64,000 nt of DNA from an uncultured Caryophanales bacterium (GTDB lineage: Bacteria; Bacillota_I; Bacilli_A; RF39; UBA660). The position numbers and the translations under genes were made by a program. The notes beneath the pieces were generated by a model. That model had not been told where the DNA came from. It worked only from the letters and a program-made list of their open reading frames with translations, and made no database searches. Below, piece by piece: positions 17,134 to 26,560 of the stretch. The stretch covers positions 105,674 through 169,673 of the forward strand of contig CANOBK010000002.1 of the NCBI GenBank assembly GCA_947564265.1, in the 5' to 3' direction. Each line of letters opens with the position of its first letter. Position 1 is the first letter of the stretch.

Positions 17134-18095
17134 TTTTCTTCTCCACCTTCCATATTTTTAATATATTCCTGACAAACACGATCTAAATCATGAACAAGAA
17201 GCTCTGCTTCTTCCATTGTAGTAACTCGTGCGCCACTCGCAAACTTGTGTCCCCCTCCATGATATTTTTCTGCGACTGTATTAATCACAGGTCCACGAGA
17301 ACGAATATTAATCTTGATAATCTCATTTTTCTTATCTTCAGAAATCATTGTCCAAACTAAAATTTCATCGATATAATTAAAATTATTTACCATGTTTCCT
17401 GCACTACCAACATCCGCAGAAAACTTACTAATCACATCAGATGTTAAGGAAATGTACCCTACACCGTTTTCTGTTACTTTCATATTTTGTTCAATGTACC
17501 CTTGTAATCGAACTTCATGAAGTGGTCTCATATAAAGTTTTTGATAAAGACTTGGTAAATCCAACGGATACTCTTTTAAAATCTTCGCTATCAAGGAAAA
17601 CAATTCACTATTTGAATTGAATAAGAATCGATTCGTATCAGAAACTAACCCGATAAACAATTTTTCAATGATCGACTGATTTCTTTTTAATTTTGTTTTA
17701 TAAAGCAATTCTAAGACTAACTGACAGGCAGAAGACTTTTCTTCCTCAATCATCTCGATGTCACAAAATTTTTCTACGAAAGGATGATGATCCATTTTTA
17801 CCTTGTATGAGAAAGAATCGATTTCAGGACAGTCAACTCTTCTTTGATCAGGAGTATCTAAAACGATTAGCATAGCATTCGAATAATCAACATTTTCTAG
17901 TTTATCTAAGGTACCAAGATAAGCAAATTTTGCTCCCCCAGTTCCCACCGCCAATACATTTTTTTTAGGAAATGTTAAAAGAATCGCTTCTTTTAAGGCG
18001 AGCTCACTAGCCATCGCATCAGGGTCTACTCCAATATGCCTCGCAATTACAATCGTATCGTACTTCTTAATTGCTTTATAAATTTTCTTAAACAT
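17130..18095 (-). CDS. nrnA: DHH/DHHA1 phosphoesterase, NrnA-like
   Basis: A 321-residue DHH-family phosphoesterase resembling NrnA (nanoRNase and pAp phosphatase). Motifs: ARHIGVDPDA at the N-terminus, LIVLDTPD, KMDHHPF (the DHH triad), LVSDTNRF, and the C-terminal GGGHKFASGA of DHHA1. A longer frame extends to 18179, but the ATG at 18095 has AGGAAG just before it and starts at FKKIYKAIKKYD, the normal family start. It lies 14 nt after ackA and is coupled to engB. Substrate (nanoRNA, pAp or cyclic dinucleotide products) is not decided by sequence alone. Confidence 0.88.
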   Translation of the reverse strand: MFKKIYKAIKKYDTIVIARHIGVDPDAMASELALKEAILLTFPKKNVLAVGTGGAKFAYLGTLDKLENVDYSNAMLIVLDTPDQRRVDCPEIDSFSYKVKMDHHPFVEKFCDIEMIEEEKSSACQLVLELLYKTKLKRNQSIIEKLFIGLVSDTNRFLFNSNSELFSLIAKILKEYPLDLPSLYQKLYMRPLHEVRLQGYIEQNMKVTENGVGYISLTSDVISKFSADVGSAGNMVNNFNYIDEILVWTMISEDKKNEIIKINIRSRGPVINTVAEKYHGGGHKFASGARVTTMEEAELLVHDLDRVCQEYIKNMEGGEEK

Positions 18096-18109
18096 AAATT
18101 TCTTCCTAT

Positions 18110-19291
18110 CTATTCTCCAATGAGAGACAGTGTATCTTCTGCAATCATAAGTTCTTCGTTCGTAGGAACTACAAAACACATGATACTAGAATCCTCACTA
18201 CTAATCTTAATTTCTTCTCCACGGACTTGATTTGCTTTAGAATCTAATTTTACTCCTAAGCAACTAAGTTTCTCCATAATAGCCTCTCTTGCTTCACTCG
18301 CATTTTCCCCAAGACCAGCAGTAAAGCAAATCACATCGGCACCACCTAGTTCTACATAATAAGTTGCGATATAATTTACAACTGTTTGAACAAATTTATC
18401 AAATGCTAACTTACATTGTTCATTACCATCTTGGACTCCTTGATAAATATCTCTAAAGTCACTCGCATATTCACTAAGTCCTAAGAATCCTGATTTTTTA
18501 TTTAAATCGTTCATCACTTCATCAATAGATTTTCCTTCTTTTTCCATAATAAATGGAAGGATAGATGGATCGATATCTCCACTACGAGTTCCCATCATAA
18601 CCCCAACAACAGGAGTAAATCCCATCGAAGTATCAATACATACGCCATCCTTTACCGCTGCGATAGAAGCCCCACTTCCTAAGTGACAGATAATTGCTTT
18701 ATATTTGTCTTTTCCAAATAATCTTGGAATTTGCTTACTAATATAACGGTAACTTGTACCATGAAATCCATATTTACGAATTCCGTAATTTCGATACCAT
18801 TCGTAAGGAACTGGATAAATATATTTTATTTTATCTAAAGTTTGATGAAATGCAGTATCAAAAACTCCTACCATAGGTACATTCGGTAGCACTTTTTTAA
18901 CAGCCTCTACCCCTAAGATATTGGCCGGAACATGTAGAGGAGCAAGCTCTGTATAACCTTTGAAGTCTTCCATTAACTGATCCGTAATTAAGGCACTTGT
19001 CTTATATTTATCTCCTCCATGAGCCAAACGATGTCCAACACCCTCGATTTCTTCTAGATTTTTGATAATTCCAAGAGAAATTAAACGATCTAATAAAACC
19101 TCAACTGCCACAGTATGGTTTGGCATGTCTACTTCCTCTTTGATTTTTTCTCCATTATATTTTATGGTATAAAAGCTACCATCTAATGTTACTCTTTCAA
19201 AATAACCTGATGCGATGCAAGTTTTCGTATCCATTTCAAATAAACTAAATTTTAGGGAACTACTTCCTGCATTAATTGACATTATTTTCAT
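18110..19291 (-). CDS. ackA: Acetate kinase, copy 1
   Basis: A 393-residue acetate kinase (acetyl phosphate + ADP to acetate + ATP). Motifs: SINAGSSSLKF at the N-terminus, HRLAHGGD, VFDTAFHQT with the catalytic Asp, YGFHGTSYRY, ICHLGSGAS, MGTRSGDID with the catalytic Arg, and FTAGLGENA. Two points differ from most acetate kinases: HLGSG replaces the usual HLGNG, and HGTSY replaces HGTSH. Copy 2, 2 kb upstream, keeps HIGNG. Activity is therefore likely but less certain than for copy 2. It is the last gene of a duplicated (WG-like + ackA) module. Confidence 0.93.
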   Translation of the reverse strand: MKIMSINAGSSSLKFSLFEMDTKTCIASGYFERVTLDGSFYTIKYNGEKIKEEVDMPNHTVAVEVLLDRLISLGIIKNLEEIEGVGHRLAHGGDKYKTSALITDQLMEDFKGYTELAPLHVPANILGVEAVKKVLPNVPMVGVFDTAFHQTLDKIKYIYPVPYEWYRNYGIRKYGFHGTSYRYISKQIPRLFGKDKYKAIICHLGSGASIAAVKDGVCIDTSMGFTPVVGVMMGTRSGDIDPSILPFIMEKEGKSIDEVMNDLNKKSGFLGLSEYASDFRDIYQGVQDGNEQCKLAFDKFVQTVVNYIATYYVELGGADVICFTAGLGENASEAREAIMEKLSCLGVKLDSKANQVRGEEIKISSEDSSIMCFVVPTNEELMIAEDTLSLIGE

Positions 19292-19390
19292 ATTATCCCT
19301 CTTTCTACAACAATCATTATACTACAAAAAAGAAGAAAAAAAAAGAAAAAGGACACATCTTCTATGAATCCTTCCCTTTCTAAGTTAGTT

Positions 19391-21325
19391 CTACTTTCCT
19401 ATCCTTTTTTGAGGATTTATCTCTTTCTTTTCTTCTTCAATTGTCTTAAGCCACGTCCCATTGGAATCAAAACAGTTCACTTCTTCCCCATTTTTTCCTA
19501 TAAATTGACCTTCTTGATAGCCAATCTCGCCAAATTCAAATGGAAGACAAATTTCTCCTGTATTGGTATCAAGAACTCCTGCTTGAAGCTTTTTCTTTTC
19601 TTCTGAAAAAGTAGTAAGAATTACCCGTCCAATTTCTGGTAATAAAAGAAAATTCTTAATATATCCCTGAAATAAATTTGTAATATTTCTTAATTGAACT
19701 CCACTGTGTTCTATTAAGTAAAGTTCAAAATATTGTTCATGGTCTCTTTGGGAGTCTTTTCCACCAACTTTTACTAACAAGCGCTTTTCCCCATTAGAAG
19801 GTGTTTGATAAAATAAAGTACAATCACCATACAGTGGCATCTTTTTTTCTTTCATATAAGAAATTGATAAGTCATCTTGAAAAATAGTATGAGTACCATC
19901 TTTATGTTCTACATCAATCACTCCTAGTAACTCATGAATGGTATAAGAATTTACATCAAAGACATTTTTTAATCGAAGTTTCCAACGATGATTGAAAAGA
20001 GTAGTTTTTCCATTAGAAGAAATACACTCTCGAATCGTTTCCTTCTTCTGATAGTCTATAATACTTTCTAAAATTGGTTGAGCGTTATCTTCAGAAATCA
20101 AATCAAAGACAAGATTCCCCTCTTCGTTATGATAAAAACCCTGAATCACTCCCTCTACTTCTTTTAATTCTTCATATTCTTGATCCGTTGTTTGAAAGAA
20201 AAAACCGTAACGTTCAGGTTGATACGTAGAATTTCCATAGATTACTTTTCCATTTGACAGAGTAAGTTGATAACCAGATCCCAACTTTTCAATATTAGAG
20301 TAGCTATTAGGAGAAAGAACACTAATTCCATGAGTAGGAAAATAAAGTTCACTTTTATAAAGAATCAATAATTTCTTAACACCATTCTCTTCTAAAATAA
20401 ATTCATAATTATGATAATCACCATTTGGTAAAAAATCAAATCCTTTTCCAAATTCAATACTTTCAGGCTGATTGTATTTATAACTAATTGATTCACTATA
20501 TGAACCGACAGAATAATTTAAATCGAATGGACTATGTTGTTTTAGAAATTGAACTTCAATAACTCCCCATTTTCCATTTACTTTTATCTTAATAAAAGGA
20601 GTATCTGGAATCAATTCAAAATCTTCAATTTTTTCATAAATTAAAAAGGGAGTTTCAAGTATTGGTTGTCCATAAATACAAGCGGTTGTATCTCGACTAT
20701 CCCATTTGCCATCTTTATAAATATCCCAGTAATAGGTATAAGGAATCAGTTGAAAGAAAGTCTTTCCTTTCTCTCGATAGGTTCCAATTAAAAATTGACG
20801 TTCCTGATTGAGAGTTAATTCATCAAAATAATCTGAAACTGGCTGATAGGTATCAAACTCTTCTCTTTCTTGAAGAGGATTTCTTTGACGAACTCTAAGT
20901 TGTGTCTTAGTTTGCCCATCTACTACTTTATGACACCAAAGTAATTCTACTTTTCTTGAAAACTTTTCTAAAGAAAACTGACAGGTCACTGTAAGTTGGG
21001 GCCACTTAGGACGAGGGATTACTGGTTTTTCACTTAATTCAATTGTTTGATATTGAAAAGAATCCCCATTTCCTGTTTGGAAACGAACATCCTGTTCTCC
21101 AACTTCTAAAATTTGAATTCCCTCTAAAGAATCACTCTCTTGAATAATTTTGTTTCCATGATAAAAAATCTCATCTGGATATCCTTTTCTTCTTAATACA
21201 AAAGCCTGATCCTTTTCTATAATTTCATCATAATCAGGACTGATTACTTCTACCGATCTATAATCAACAATTCCATATTTCTTCTTTTCATCTACAATTA
21301 TTTCTTTTATCTGATATTTCTTCAT
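19391..21325 (-). CDS. WG-repeat-like protein, copy 1
   Basis: A 644-residue soluble protein that starts with a WG-type unit (KKYGIVDYRSVEVISPDYDEII) and has a second one near residue 250 (KWGVIEVQFL). The rest is rich in beta strands and aromatic residues, with pairs such as YSEGYS and KVGGK. It is clearly paralogous to the 697-residue protein at 22785-24842: shared starts, the FELIPxTxxxK(V/I)KVxGKWGV(I/L)EV segment, SDGYQL/GSGYQL and the CLPFEF..I end. No signal peptide. Function unknown; WG repeats usually mediate protein contacts. GGAGG ribosome site. Confidence 0.72.
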   Translation of the reverse strand: MKKYQIKEIIVDEKKKYGIVDYRSVEVISPDYDEIIEKDQAFVLRRKGYPDEIFYHGNKIIQESDSLEGIQILEVGEQDVRFQTGNGDSFQYQTIELSEKPVIPRPKWPQLTVTCQFSLEKFSRKVELLWCHKVVDGQTKTQLRVRQRNPLQEREEFDTYQPVSDYFDELTLNQERQFLIGTYREKGKTFFQLIPYTYYWDIYKDGKWDSRDTTACIYGQPILETPFLIYEKIEDFELIPDTPFIKIKVNGKWGVIEVQFLKQHSPFDLNYSVGSYSESISYKYNQPESIEFGKGFDFLPNGDYHNYEFILEENGVKKLLILYKSELYFPTHGISVLSPNSYSNIEKLGSGYQLTLSNGKVIYGNSTYQPERYGFFFQTTDQEYEELKEVEGVIQGFYHNEEGNLVFDLISEDNAQPILESIIDYQKKETIRECISSNGKTTLFNHRWKLRLKNVFDVNSYTIHELLGVIDVEHKDGTHTIFQDDLSISYMKEKKMPLYGDCTLFYQTPSNGEKRLLVKVGGKDSQRDHEQYFELYLIEHSGVQLRNITNLFQGYIKNFLLLPEIGRVILTTFSEEKKKLQAGVLDTNTGEICLPFEFGEIGYQEGQFIGKNGEEVNCFDSNGTWLKTIEEEKKEINPQKRIGK

Positions 21326-21384
21326 GTTACTTCCTCCAAAACCCTTATAATTTCATTATAGAAGAAATCAGTCTGTTTTACAAT

Positions 21385-21420
21385 TAAAAAAAAGAAAAGA
21401 ATCTAATTTCTAAATTCTTC
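21385..21420 (-). terminator. Putative terminator between ackA copy 2 and WG-like copy 1
   Basis: AGAATTTA / TAGATTCT stem (8 bp with a G-T pair, 4-5 nt loop) followed on the minus strand by TTTTCTTTTTTTT. It would partly separate the two duplicated modules. Confidence 0.5.
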
Positions 21421-21442
21421 TCTAACAAGTAAAAGAAATTTT

Positions 21443-22633
21443 CTACTCAGATAATTCATAAGTATCACGAGCAATCATCAATTCTTCATCAGTTCCAACA
21501 ACATAAACTGGAATTTTTGATTCATCCTTCGTAATAACTCCTTCAATCCCTTTACGACAAATCGTTTGGTCATTCTTTTCTTCATCTAAGACAATTCCCA
21601 AAGAAGTTAATTTCTTTAAAGCTTCTGCCCGAATAATGGAATCATTTTCCCCAACACCAGCGGTAAAGCAAATCGCATCTACTTTTCCATCAAGTTTCAC
21701 GTAATATTTAGCAATATAATCGACGATTTTATTCGTATAGATATCAAAAGCAAGACAAGTTTTTTCCTCTCCATTTTCAAAAGCTTGATCTAAATCTCTT
21801 AAATCACTCATTCCTGTGATTCCCTCTAAACCACTCTTTTTATTTAGGATCGAATCAATTTCTTCTAAACTAGAATTCGTCTTTTTCATCAAATAAGAAA
21901 TCATGGTATAATCGATATCTCCACTACGAGTTCCCATCATAATTCCAGCATTTGGTGTAAATCCCATCGAAGTGTCGATACATTTTCCTTCTTTTACTGC
22001 AGAAATACTAGCACCATTTCCAATATGACAAATAATTAAATTAGGATTTTTCTTATTTAACAACTCTGCTAATTTCTCGCTAACAAATTTATGGCTCATA
22101 CCATGGAATCCATATTTACGAACATGATATTTTGAATACCATTCGTAAGGAACTGGATATAAGTAATCTGCTTCCTTCATTGTTTGGTGAAAAGCAGTAT
22201 CAAAACATCCTACTTGTACTGCACTAGGAATTGCCTTTTTAAATGCTTTTACTCCTGTTAAATTTGCTGGATTATGAAGAGGAGCTAAATCAGAAATCCC
22301 TTCAATTTCTTCAATTGCCTTATCATCTAAAACAACACTCTTTGAATAAAGATTTCCTCCATGAACAATTCGGTGTCCTACGGCACCAATTTCCTCCAAA
22401 GACTGAATTAATCCAGTAGAAACCAATTCTTTTAATAAAGCATCCACCGCTTCCCCATGATTTTTTAAAGGAAGCTCTTTTTTTATTTTCTTTTCATCGA
22501 TGTTAATCGCATAATTACTGCCATCTAAACCAATCCGTTCTACAGCACCCTTCATTAATAATTTTTCTTCTGGCATTTCATACAAACGGAATTTTAATGT
22601 AGAACTACCAGCATTTACTGATAAAACTTTCAT
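21443..22633 (-). CDS. ackA: Acetate kinase, copy 2
   Basis: A 396-residue acetate kinase with the complete family motif set: SVNAGSSTLKF, HRIVHGGN, CFDTAFHQT, ICHIGNGAS, MGTRSGDID and FTAGVGEND. In the HGTSH motif Thr is replaced by Met (HGMSH). By eye it is roughly half identical to copy 1, so the duplication is old and not a recent amplification. It lies downstream of the larger WG-like paralogue, mirroring the arrangement of copy 1. Together with phosphotransacetylase (not in this window) it would make ATP from acetyl-CoA in fermentation. GGAGAG ribosome site. Confidence 0.95.
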   Translation of the reverse strand: MKVLSVNAGSSTLKFRLYEMPEEKLLMKGAVERIGLDGSNYAINIDEKKIKKELPLKNHGEAVDALLKELVSTGLIQSLEEIGAVGHRIVHGGNLYSKSVVLDDKAIEEIEGISDLAPLHNPANLTGVKAFKKAIPSAVQVGCFDTAFHQTMKEADYLYPVPYEWYSKYHVRKYGFHGMSHKFVSEKLAELLNKKNPNLIICHIGNGASISAVKEGKCIDTSMGFTPNAGIMMGTRSGDIDYTMISYLMKKTNSSLEEIDSILNKKSGLEGITGMSDLRDLDQAFENGEEKTCLAFDIYTNKIVDYIAKYYVKLDGKVDAICFTAGVGENDSIIRAEALKKLTSLGIVLDEEKNDQTICRKGIEGVITKDESKIPVYVVGTDEELMIARDTYELSE

Positions 22634-22715
22634 ATAATCTCTCCTTTATACCCTATTATACTATCAGTAAAATTTAAAAAGCAATAAAATTCCATTTACT
22701 TTTAATATCGTAAAG

Positions 22716-22752
22716 AAAAAACGTATCTTCTTTTCAGAAAATTACGTTTTGT
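22716..22752 (-). terminator. Terminator after WG-like copy 2
   Basis: AAAACGTA / TACGTTTT stem (8 bp) with a 17-nt loop and TTC/TTT on the minus strand, 35 nt after the stop at 22785. The long loop lowers confidence. Confidence 0.5.
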
Positions 22753-22784
22753 TAATTTAATAAATCAATCGTATCAAAACAATA

Positions 22785-24842
22785 TTATGATTCTTTAGAA
22801 TTTTTTACTTTTACAGGATGAGAATGAGAATCTATTGATTTAAAATGATCCTCATCATACCAAGTATAAGATTCTCCCGATTTTCCTAAGAAACGATCAG
22901 TCCAATGCTCAATTGAATCATATTCAAAAGGAAAACAGATTGTACCTGTAATATTTTCAATGCCACCAACCACATTTTTTTCTTGTTCTGGATCAAACAC
23001 TGTAAGAATGGTAGCATTTTCATATACCTTAGCATCTACTACGATTCCTTCAAATAGTTTTCTCTTACTGCGAATCGAATGATCCCCATTTTCTCCCTCA
23101 ATTCGAGATTCTGACACAAAGGACTTGTCAGGTCCTATTTTCTGTTCCGTTAAAATAATAGGTCCCCTAGTGAATACATTACTATAAGTTCCAAACAAGT
23201 CTTCCATTTGTTCACGTACTTTCGGATTCATATTTCTACTAGGAACAATACTCTTTGTATCATCATGATGAGTAACAATAAAATATCTTAAAACATCATC
23301 ATATTCATAACTCTTTACTTCTGCTTCCTTTAAGAGTAAATGAAAATAAGGATCAAATAACATAGTATTACCATCTATATCTAGACATTGACGAAACTGA
23401 TGAAAAGAATCAATTGGATGAAAATCAACAAGATTTGAAGCAAGAACAGAAGTAGATTCAGTAGAAATCATATCAAATAGTTTCACTCCATCCACTACTT
23501 CTTTGACCCCTAATAATACTTTTCCCCCAACAAGAGGTCGCCCGTAGGAATCACAAGAAATCAATTCAGAATAAGAATCTTCCGTTGTTTGAAATTCACA
23601 TTCAAAGTAACGATAACGTTGATCTACCAAATTTCTATATAATTTCCCATATTGATAGCGTCCATCTTCTCTTTGAAGTTGATACCCATCTGATAATTTT
23701 TGAATATCTAAATAACGATTCGGAACAATATAGCATTGATCATAATGACTATTATAACGATATCCAGAATAGAAACCTACTAATTTCTTCTGATCACCAT
23801 CCTTTAAAATAAAAGAATGAATCAGATTATTACCACTATATTGAATATCCTCTTTATTTTCATATTGAAAATCAAGTACAGTAGAATATCCCTCTTTTAA
23901 ACTAGTATCTTTAGAATAACGAATATTTGCTTCCACCTGTTCTTGATAGAAGATAACTTCTAGAACACCCCATTTTCCACCGACTTTAACTTTTACATAG
24001 TCAGTCTCTGGAATAAATTCATAGTCTTCAATTTCTAAATCAATCGAAAAAGGAAATGTCATCGTTAGATGCCCATCTACTGAAGTTCCTAGACAAGATA
24101 GTTTCCACAAATAGGTAGCAGGAACTAATTCGAATATTTTCTTACCCGATTCATTTTTCTCTAAGATAAAGAATTGACAATCTTTATTGAAAGTAATTTT
24201 ATTTGCATTTAAAAGTTCCTTTCCATGAAGTCTTACACTGATTTCTTCTTTTCCTTTTACCATTCGTGAAGTCCATAATAATTTCATAGTATTTTCAAAA
24301 CAGCCATAATGCCAAGTGGCATTTGCATCACCAAATATCTTACTAGCATCAGGTAGTACTGGGTAATTCAACTCAATGGATTCTTTATAAAAAGAATCAT
24401 AAATAGGATCTAAATGACCCACTTCTATGTCTCCCCAGATACCCTTTTCTGTTTTTGTTTTTTTATGATTATATAAAAGAACCCTCCCATTATCTACGAC
24501 CATCTCATTAGCTTTTCCAAAGGGATAAGCAATACGAATTCCACTAAATGGACAAGCATAAATAATTCCATATTCCAAAGAAGAATCTTCATTTTTTCTA
24601 CCAACTTTAAAATAAGATCCCATAACATGTTCAATATCATAATAACAATCTTCTTCCTTGACTATTAGTTTCCCATTTTCGAACACTTCATCTGGTTGAC
24701 CATTACGTTTTAAAATTAAAACATCGTCATTTTCTATTACCTGATCATATTGAAATGGTAATATTTCATTGAATTGTTCATCAACAAGTCCATATTTTAA
24801 TTCATCATTGATTACTTTTTCTTTTACCTCATATTTCATCAT
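22785..24842 (-). CDS. WG-repeat-like protein, copy 2
   Basis: A 685-residue soluble protein paralogous to the one at 19391-21325. It opens with KYEVKEKVINDELKYGLVDEQFNEILPFQYDQVI, a WG unit, and has KWGVLEVIFYQ near residue 300 and CFPFEYDSIEHW at the end. Beta-rich throughout, with no signal or membrane helix. A longer frame starts at 24875, but AGGGGG lies 5-8 nt before the ATGATG pair at 24842, and this start aligns with the paralogue. It follows the 24.9-25.6 kb gene by 33 nt, so it may share an operon with the AAA ATPase cluster. Function unknown. Confidence 0.72.
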   Translation of the reverse strand: MMKYEVKEKVINDELKYGLVDEQFNEILPFQYDQVIENDDVLILKRNGQPDEVFENGKLIVKEEDCYYDIEHVMGSYFKVGRKNEDSSLEYGIIYACPFSGIRIAYPFGKANEMVVDNGRVLLYNHKKTKTEKGIWGDIEVGHLDPIYDSFYKESIELNYPVLPDASKIFGDANATWHYGCFENTMKLLWTSRMVKGKEEISVRLHGKELLNANKITFNKDCQFFILEKNESGKKIFELVPATYLWKLSCLGTSVDGHLTMTFPFSIDLEIEDYEFIPETDYVKVKVGGKWGVLEVIFYQEQVEANIRYSKDTSLKEGYSTVLDFQYENKEDIQYSGNNLIHSFILKDGDQKKLVGFYSGYRYNSHYDQCYIVPNRYLDIQKLSDGYQLQREDGRYQYGKLYRNLVDQRYRYFECEFQTTEDSYSELISCDSYGRPLVGGKVLLGVKEVVDGVKLFDMISTESTSVLASNLVDFHPIDSFHQFRQCLDIDGNTMLFDPYFHLLLKEAEVKSYEYDDVLRYFIVTHHDDTKSIVPSRNMNPKVREQMEDLFGTYSNVFTRGPIILTEQKIGPDKSFVSESRIEGENGDHSIRSKRKLFEGIVVDAKVYENATILTVFDPEQEKNVVGGIENITGTICFPFEYDSIEHWTDRFLGKSGESYTWYDEDHFKSIDSHSHPVKVKNSKES

Positions 24843-24875
24843 TCTAACCCCCTCAATTATCTTTTTCTGCATCAT

Positions 24876-25643
24876 TTAATTTTTCTTTTGTTTTTCTTCA
24901 GTAAAATGTTTTTTAGAACCAAAATATTGATTAATTTTTTGCATTCCCAATACTTCATCATAGATGCCATTCTCATCGACTGATTCTTGGATGAGGGAAT
25001 CAATAGTAGAAAACTCATCACTAGATAAACCCGCAAAAGCGGCATTACCCATAGAGAATAACTTCTGGGTAAGATTGGAATCATCGGCATGACTAACTGC
25101 CCAATCAATGAAAATATCACAAATTTTCACACTAGGAATCGTAAGACTTTCATCTAAGAAAAAGTCACCGTATTGCTTTGCGAACATCTCTGGTTGAATC
25201 AAAAGTCCAATGACTAATTTTGCCTGAGCATCCAAAGAAGTAGCACACAATTTCTCTAAAACTGGTCTTTTCATTTCATTTTTCATAGTCGCAAATAGAA
25301 AAGTTTCAATACTATCTGACAATCTCTCTAGGTGAAAAGAAAAAGTACCTTGGCCAAACACTGGTAAAACAGGATCCTTTTCTCCCGTCGTAATTTTTAA
25401 TAACTCCATTAACATTTCATGGGTTAAAAAATTGGAACTATCGGATAACATATAAGACCCTGGAAAGGTATTTAGCATTTCAAATTTCCATTGATCTACT
25501 TCATTAGGATACTTTGTTTTAATTTCTCTAATTAACAAATCAATGGCATTTTTATGACAAAAATAATCACTCGTTGAAATTGGCAATTGCATTAGATTGA
25601 TAAAGTTCAAACCTTCTTCTGTTGTTTTTTCTAATTCTCTCAT
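24876..25643 (-). CDS. Hypothetical protein of the AAA ATPase cluster
   Basis: A 255-residue, mainly helical, acidic soluble protein with no family I recognise. Helix-like stretches recur (NFLTHEMLMELLKITTG, ETFLFATMKNEMKRPVLEKL, DAQAKLVIGLLIQPEMFAKQY), suggesting a HEAT- or TPR-like helical repeat fold; that is inference. The ATG at 25643 with AAGGAG nine bases before it is preferred over the ATG at 25661, which lies upstream of the ribosome site. It lies 14 nt after the possible VWA-type gene, so it is probably co-transcribed with it. Confidence 0.65.
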   Translation of the reverse strand: MRELEKTTEEGLNFINLMQLPISTSDYFCHKNAIDLLIREIKTKYPNEVDQWKFEMLNTFPGSYMLSDSSNFLTHEMLMELLKITTGEKDPVLPVFGQGTFSFHLERLSDSIETFLFATMKNEMKRPVLEKLCATSLDAQAKLVIGLLIQPEMFAKQYGDFFLDESLTIPSVKICDIFIDWAVSHADDSNLTQKLFSMGNAAFAGLSSDEFSTIDSLIQESVDENGIYDEVLGMQKINQYFGSKKHFTEEKQKKN

Positions 25644-25657
25644 TACATTACTCTCCT

Positions 25658-26560
25658 TCATCTATTAAACACTGGCATTTTTAACTGCTTTTGTTTATTT
25701 CTTTTATTAATCGTTTCAAGCATTGCTTCTGTATCTTCAATTAAATTTTTTCCTTTGACATCCATATCATCTGCCCAACCAATAATAATTCTTTTATCAT
25801 CGACACCTAATACTTCCTGCATCTCATCAAGAGAACATTTGTAGCCCATGCTACCTTCAAAGCCATATGCTAGATCTGGTGTTTGTTCAGTTAATCTAAA
25901 TATTAATCTTCTATTAAAAGAAGGATGACACATAGGAAAATAGATGAGTTGAGGGTTCAAACGTTCCCCCTTCTTTTTCATTAGAAATTTTATTAATAAA
26001 TATTGAGAACCACTATAATATCTATCTTTCGATAAATCAAACAAGTGAAGATCAACATCATATCCCATTCTTTCGAATGATTCGATAATATTTAAAGTAA
26101 TCACACCACGATTATAAATTACTTTTTCATTACTAGCACCTGACATACCAACACAATAATAAATGCTAATTTGACTTTTTGGGGTTGATACTCGATTGAT
26201 CATATTTAATGGATTTCCTTCTAGATAAGCTTTTACATCAGGAAAAAAGCCAACATAATCATGAACATCCCGTAGTTCTTGCCCATCAAAATTGATATAA
26301 GGTTCTATCATAATTTTATCTTGGTAAAATCTTTCAAAGTTTTCAAAATATCCAAATCGACATAATTTCACTGCTTCTTCAAAATTTTCTGTTTTGGTAA
26401 ATTTTGTTGCTACTTCACTGATCTCGGCGCTTTCTAAATTTGACTTTGAAAATACGTGTTCATTAATAGGTTGCGTTTCAATATAATCCAGAAAATCAGA
26501 CATAGACTCAAAGCTATGTTCTAGAACCTCTTTGTCATTAGTTAAATGGTAGCGCTTCAT
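25658..26560 (-). CDS. Possible VWA-type partner of the AAA ATPase (hypothetical)
   Basis: A 300-residue soluble protein. The N-terminal half has SFESMSDFLDYIE and NFEEAVKLCRFGYF, a pattern I associate, not firmly, with phage and bacterial DUF7192-type proteins. The C-terminal half looks like a degenerate VWA domain: ISIYYCVGMSG at the MIDAS-strand position, IIESFERMGYDVDLHLFDLS as the helix-strand pair, then PQLIYFPMCHP and KRIIIGWADDMD. A full DxSxS MIDAS is not visible. CobS/MoxR ATPases normally pair with VWA proteins, which supports the reading. It overlaps the ATPase gene by 23 nt. Confidence 0.6.
   Translation of the reverse strand: MKRYHLTNDKEVLEHSFESMSDFLDYIETQPINEHVFSKSNLESAEISEVATKFTKTENFEEAVKLCRFGYFENFERFYQDKIMIEPYINFDGQELRDVHDYVGFFPDVKAYLEGNPLNMINRVSTPKSQISIYYCVGMSGASNEKVIYNRGVITLNIIESFERMGYDVDLHLFDLSKDRYYSGSQYLLIKFLMKKKGERLNPQLIYFPMCHPSFNRRLIFRLTEQTPDLAYGFEGSMGYKCSLDEMQEVLGVDDKRIIIGWADDMDVKGKNLIEDTEAMLETINKRNKQKQLKMPVFNR

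Noticed and set aside
16038-18095. Longer upstream starts for the 16.0 kb gene, nrnA, tyrS, YtxH, nadK and others
   Set aside because: In each case a strong ribosome site, family start position or overlap with regulatory elements favours the shorter start used here.
18110-22633. Recent gene amplification of ackA
   Set aside because: The two copies are only about half identical by eye, so recombination-sized direct repeats are not present.
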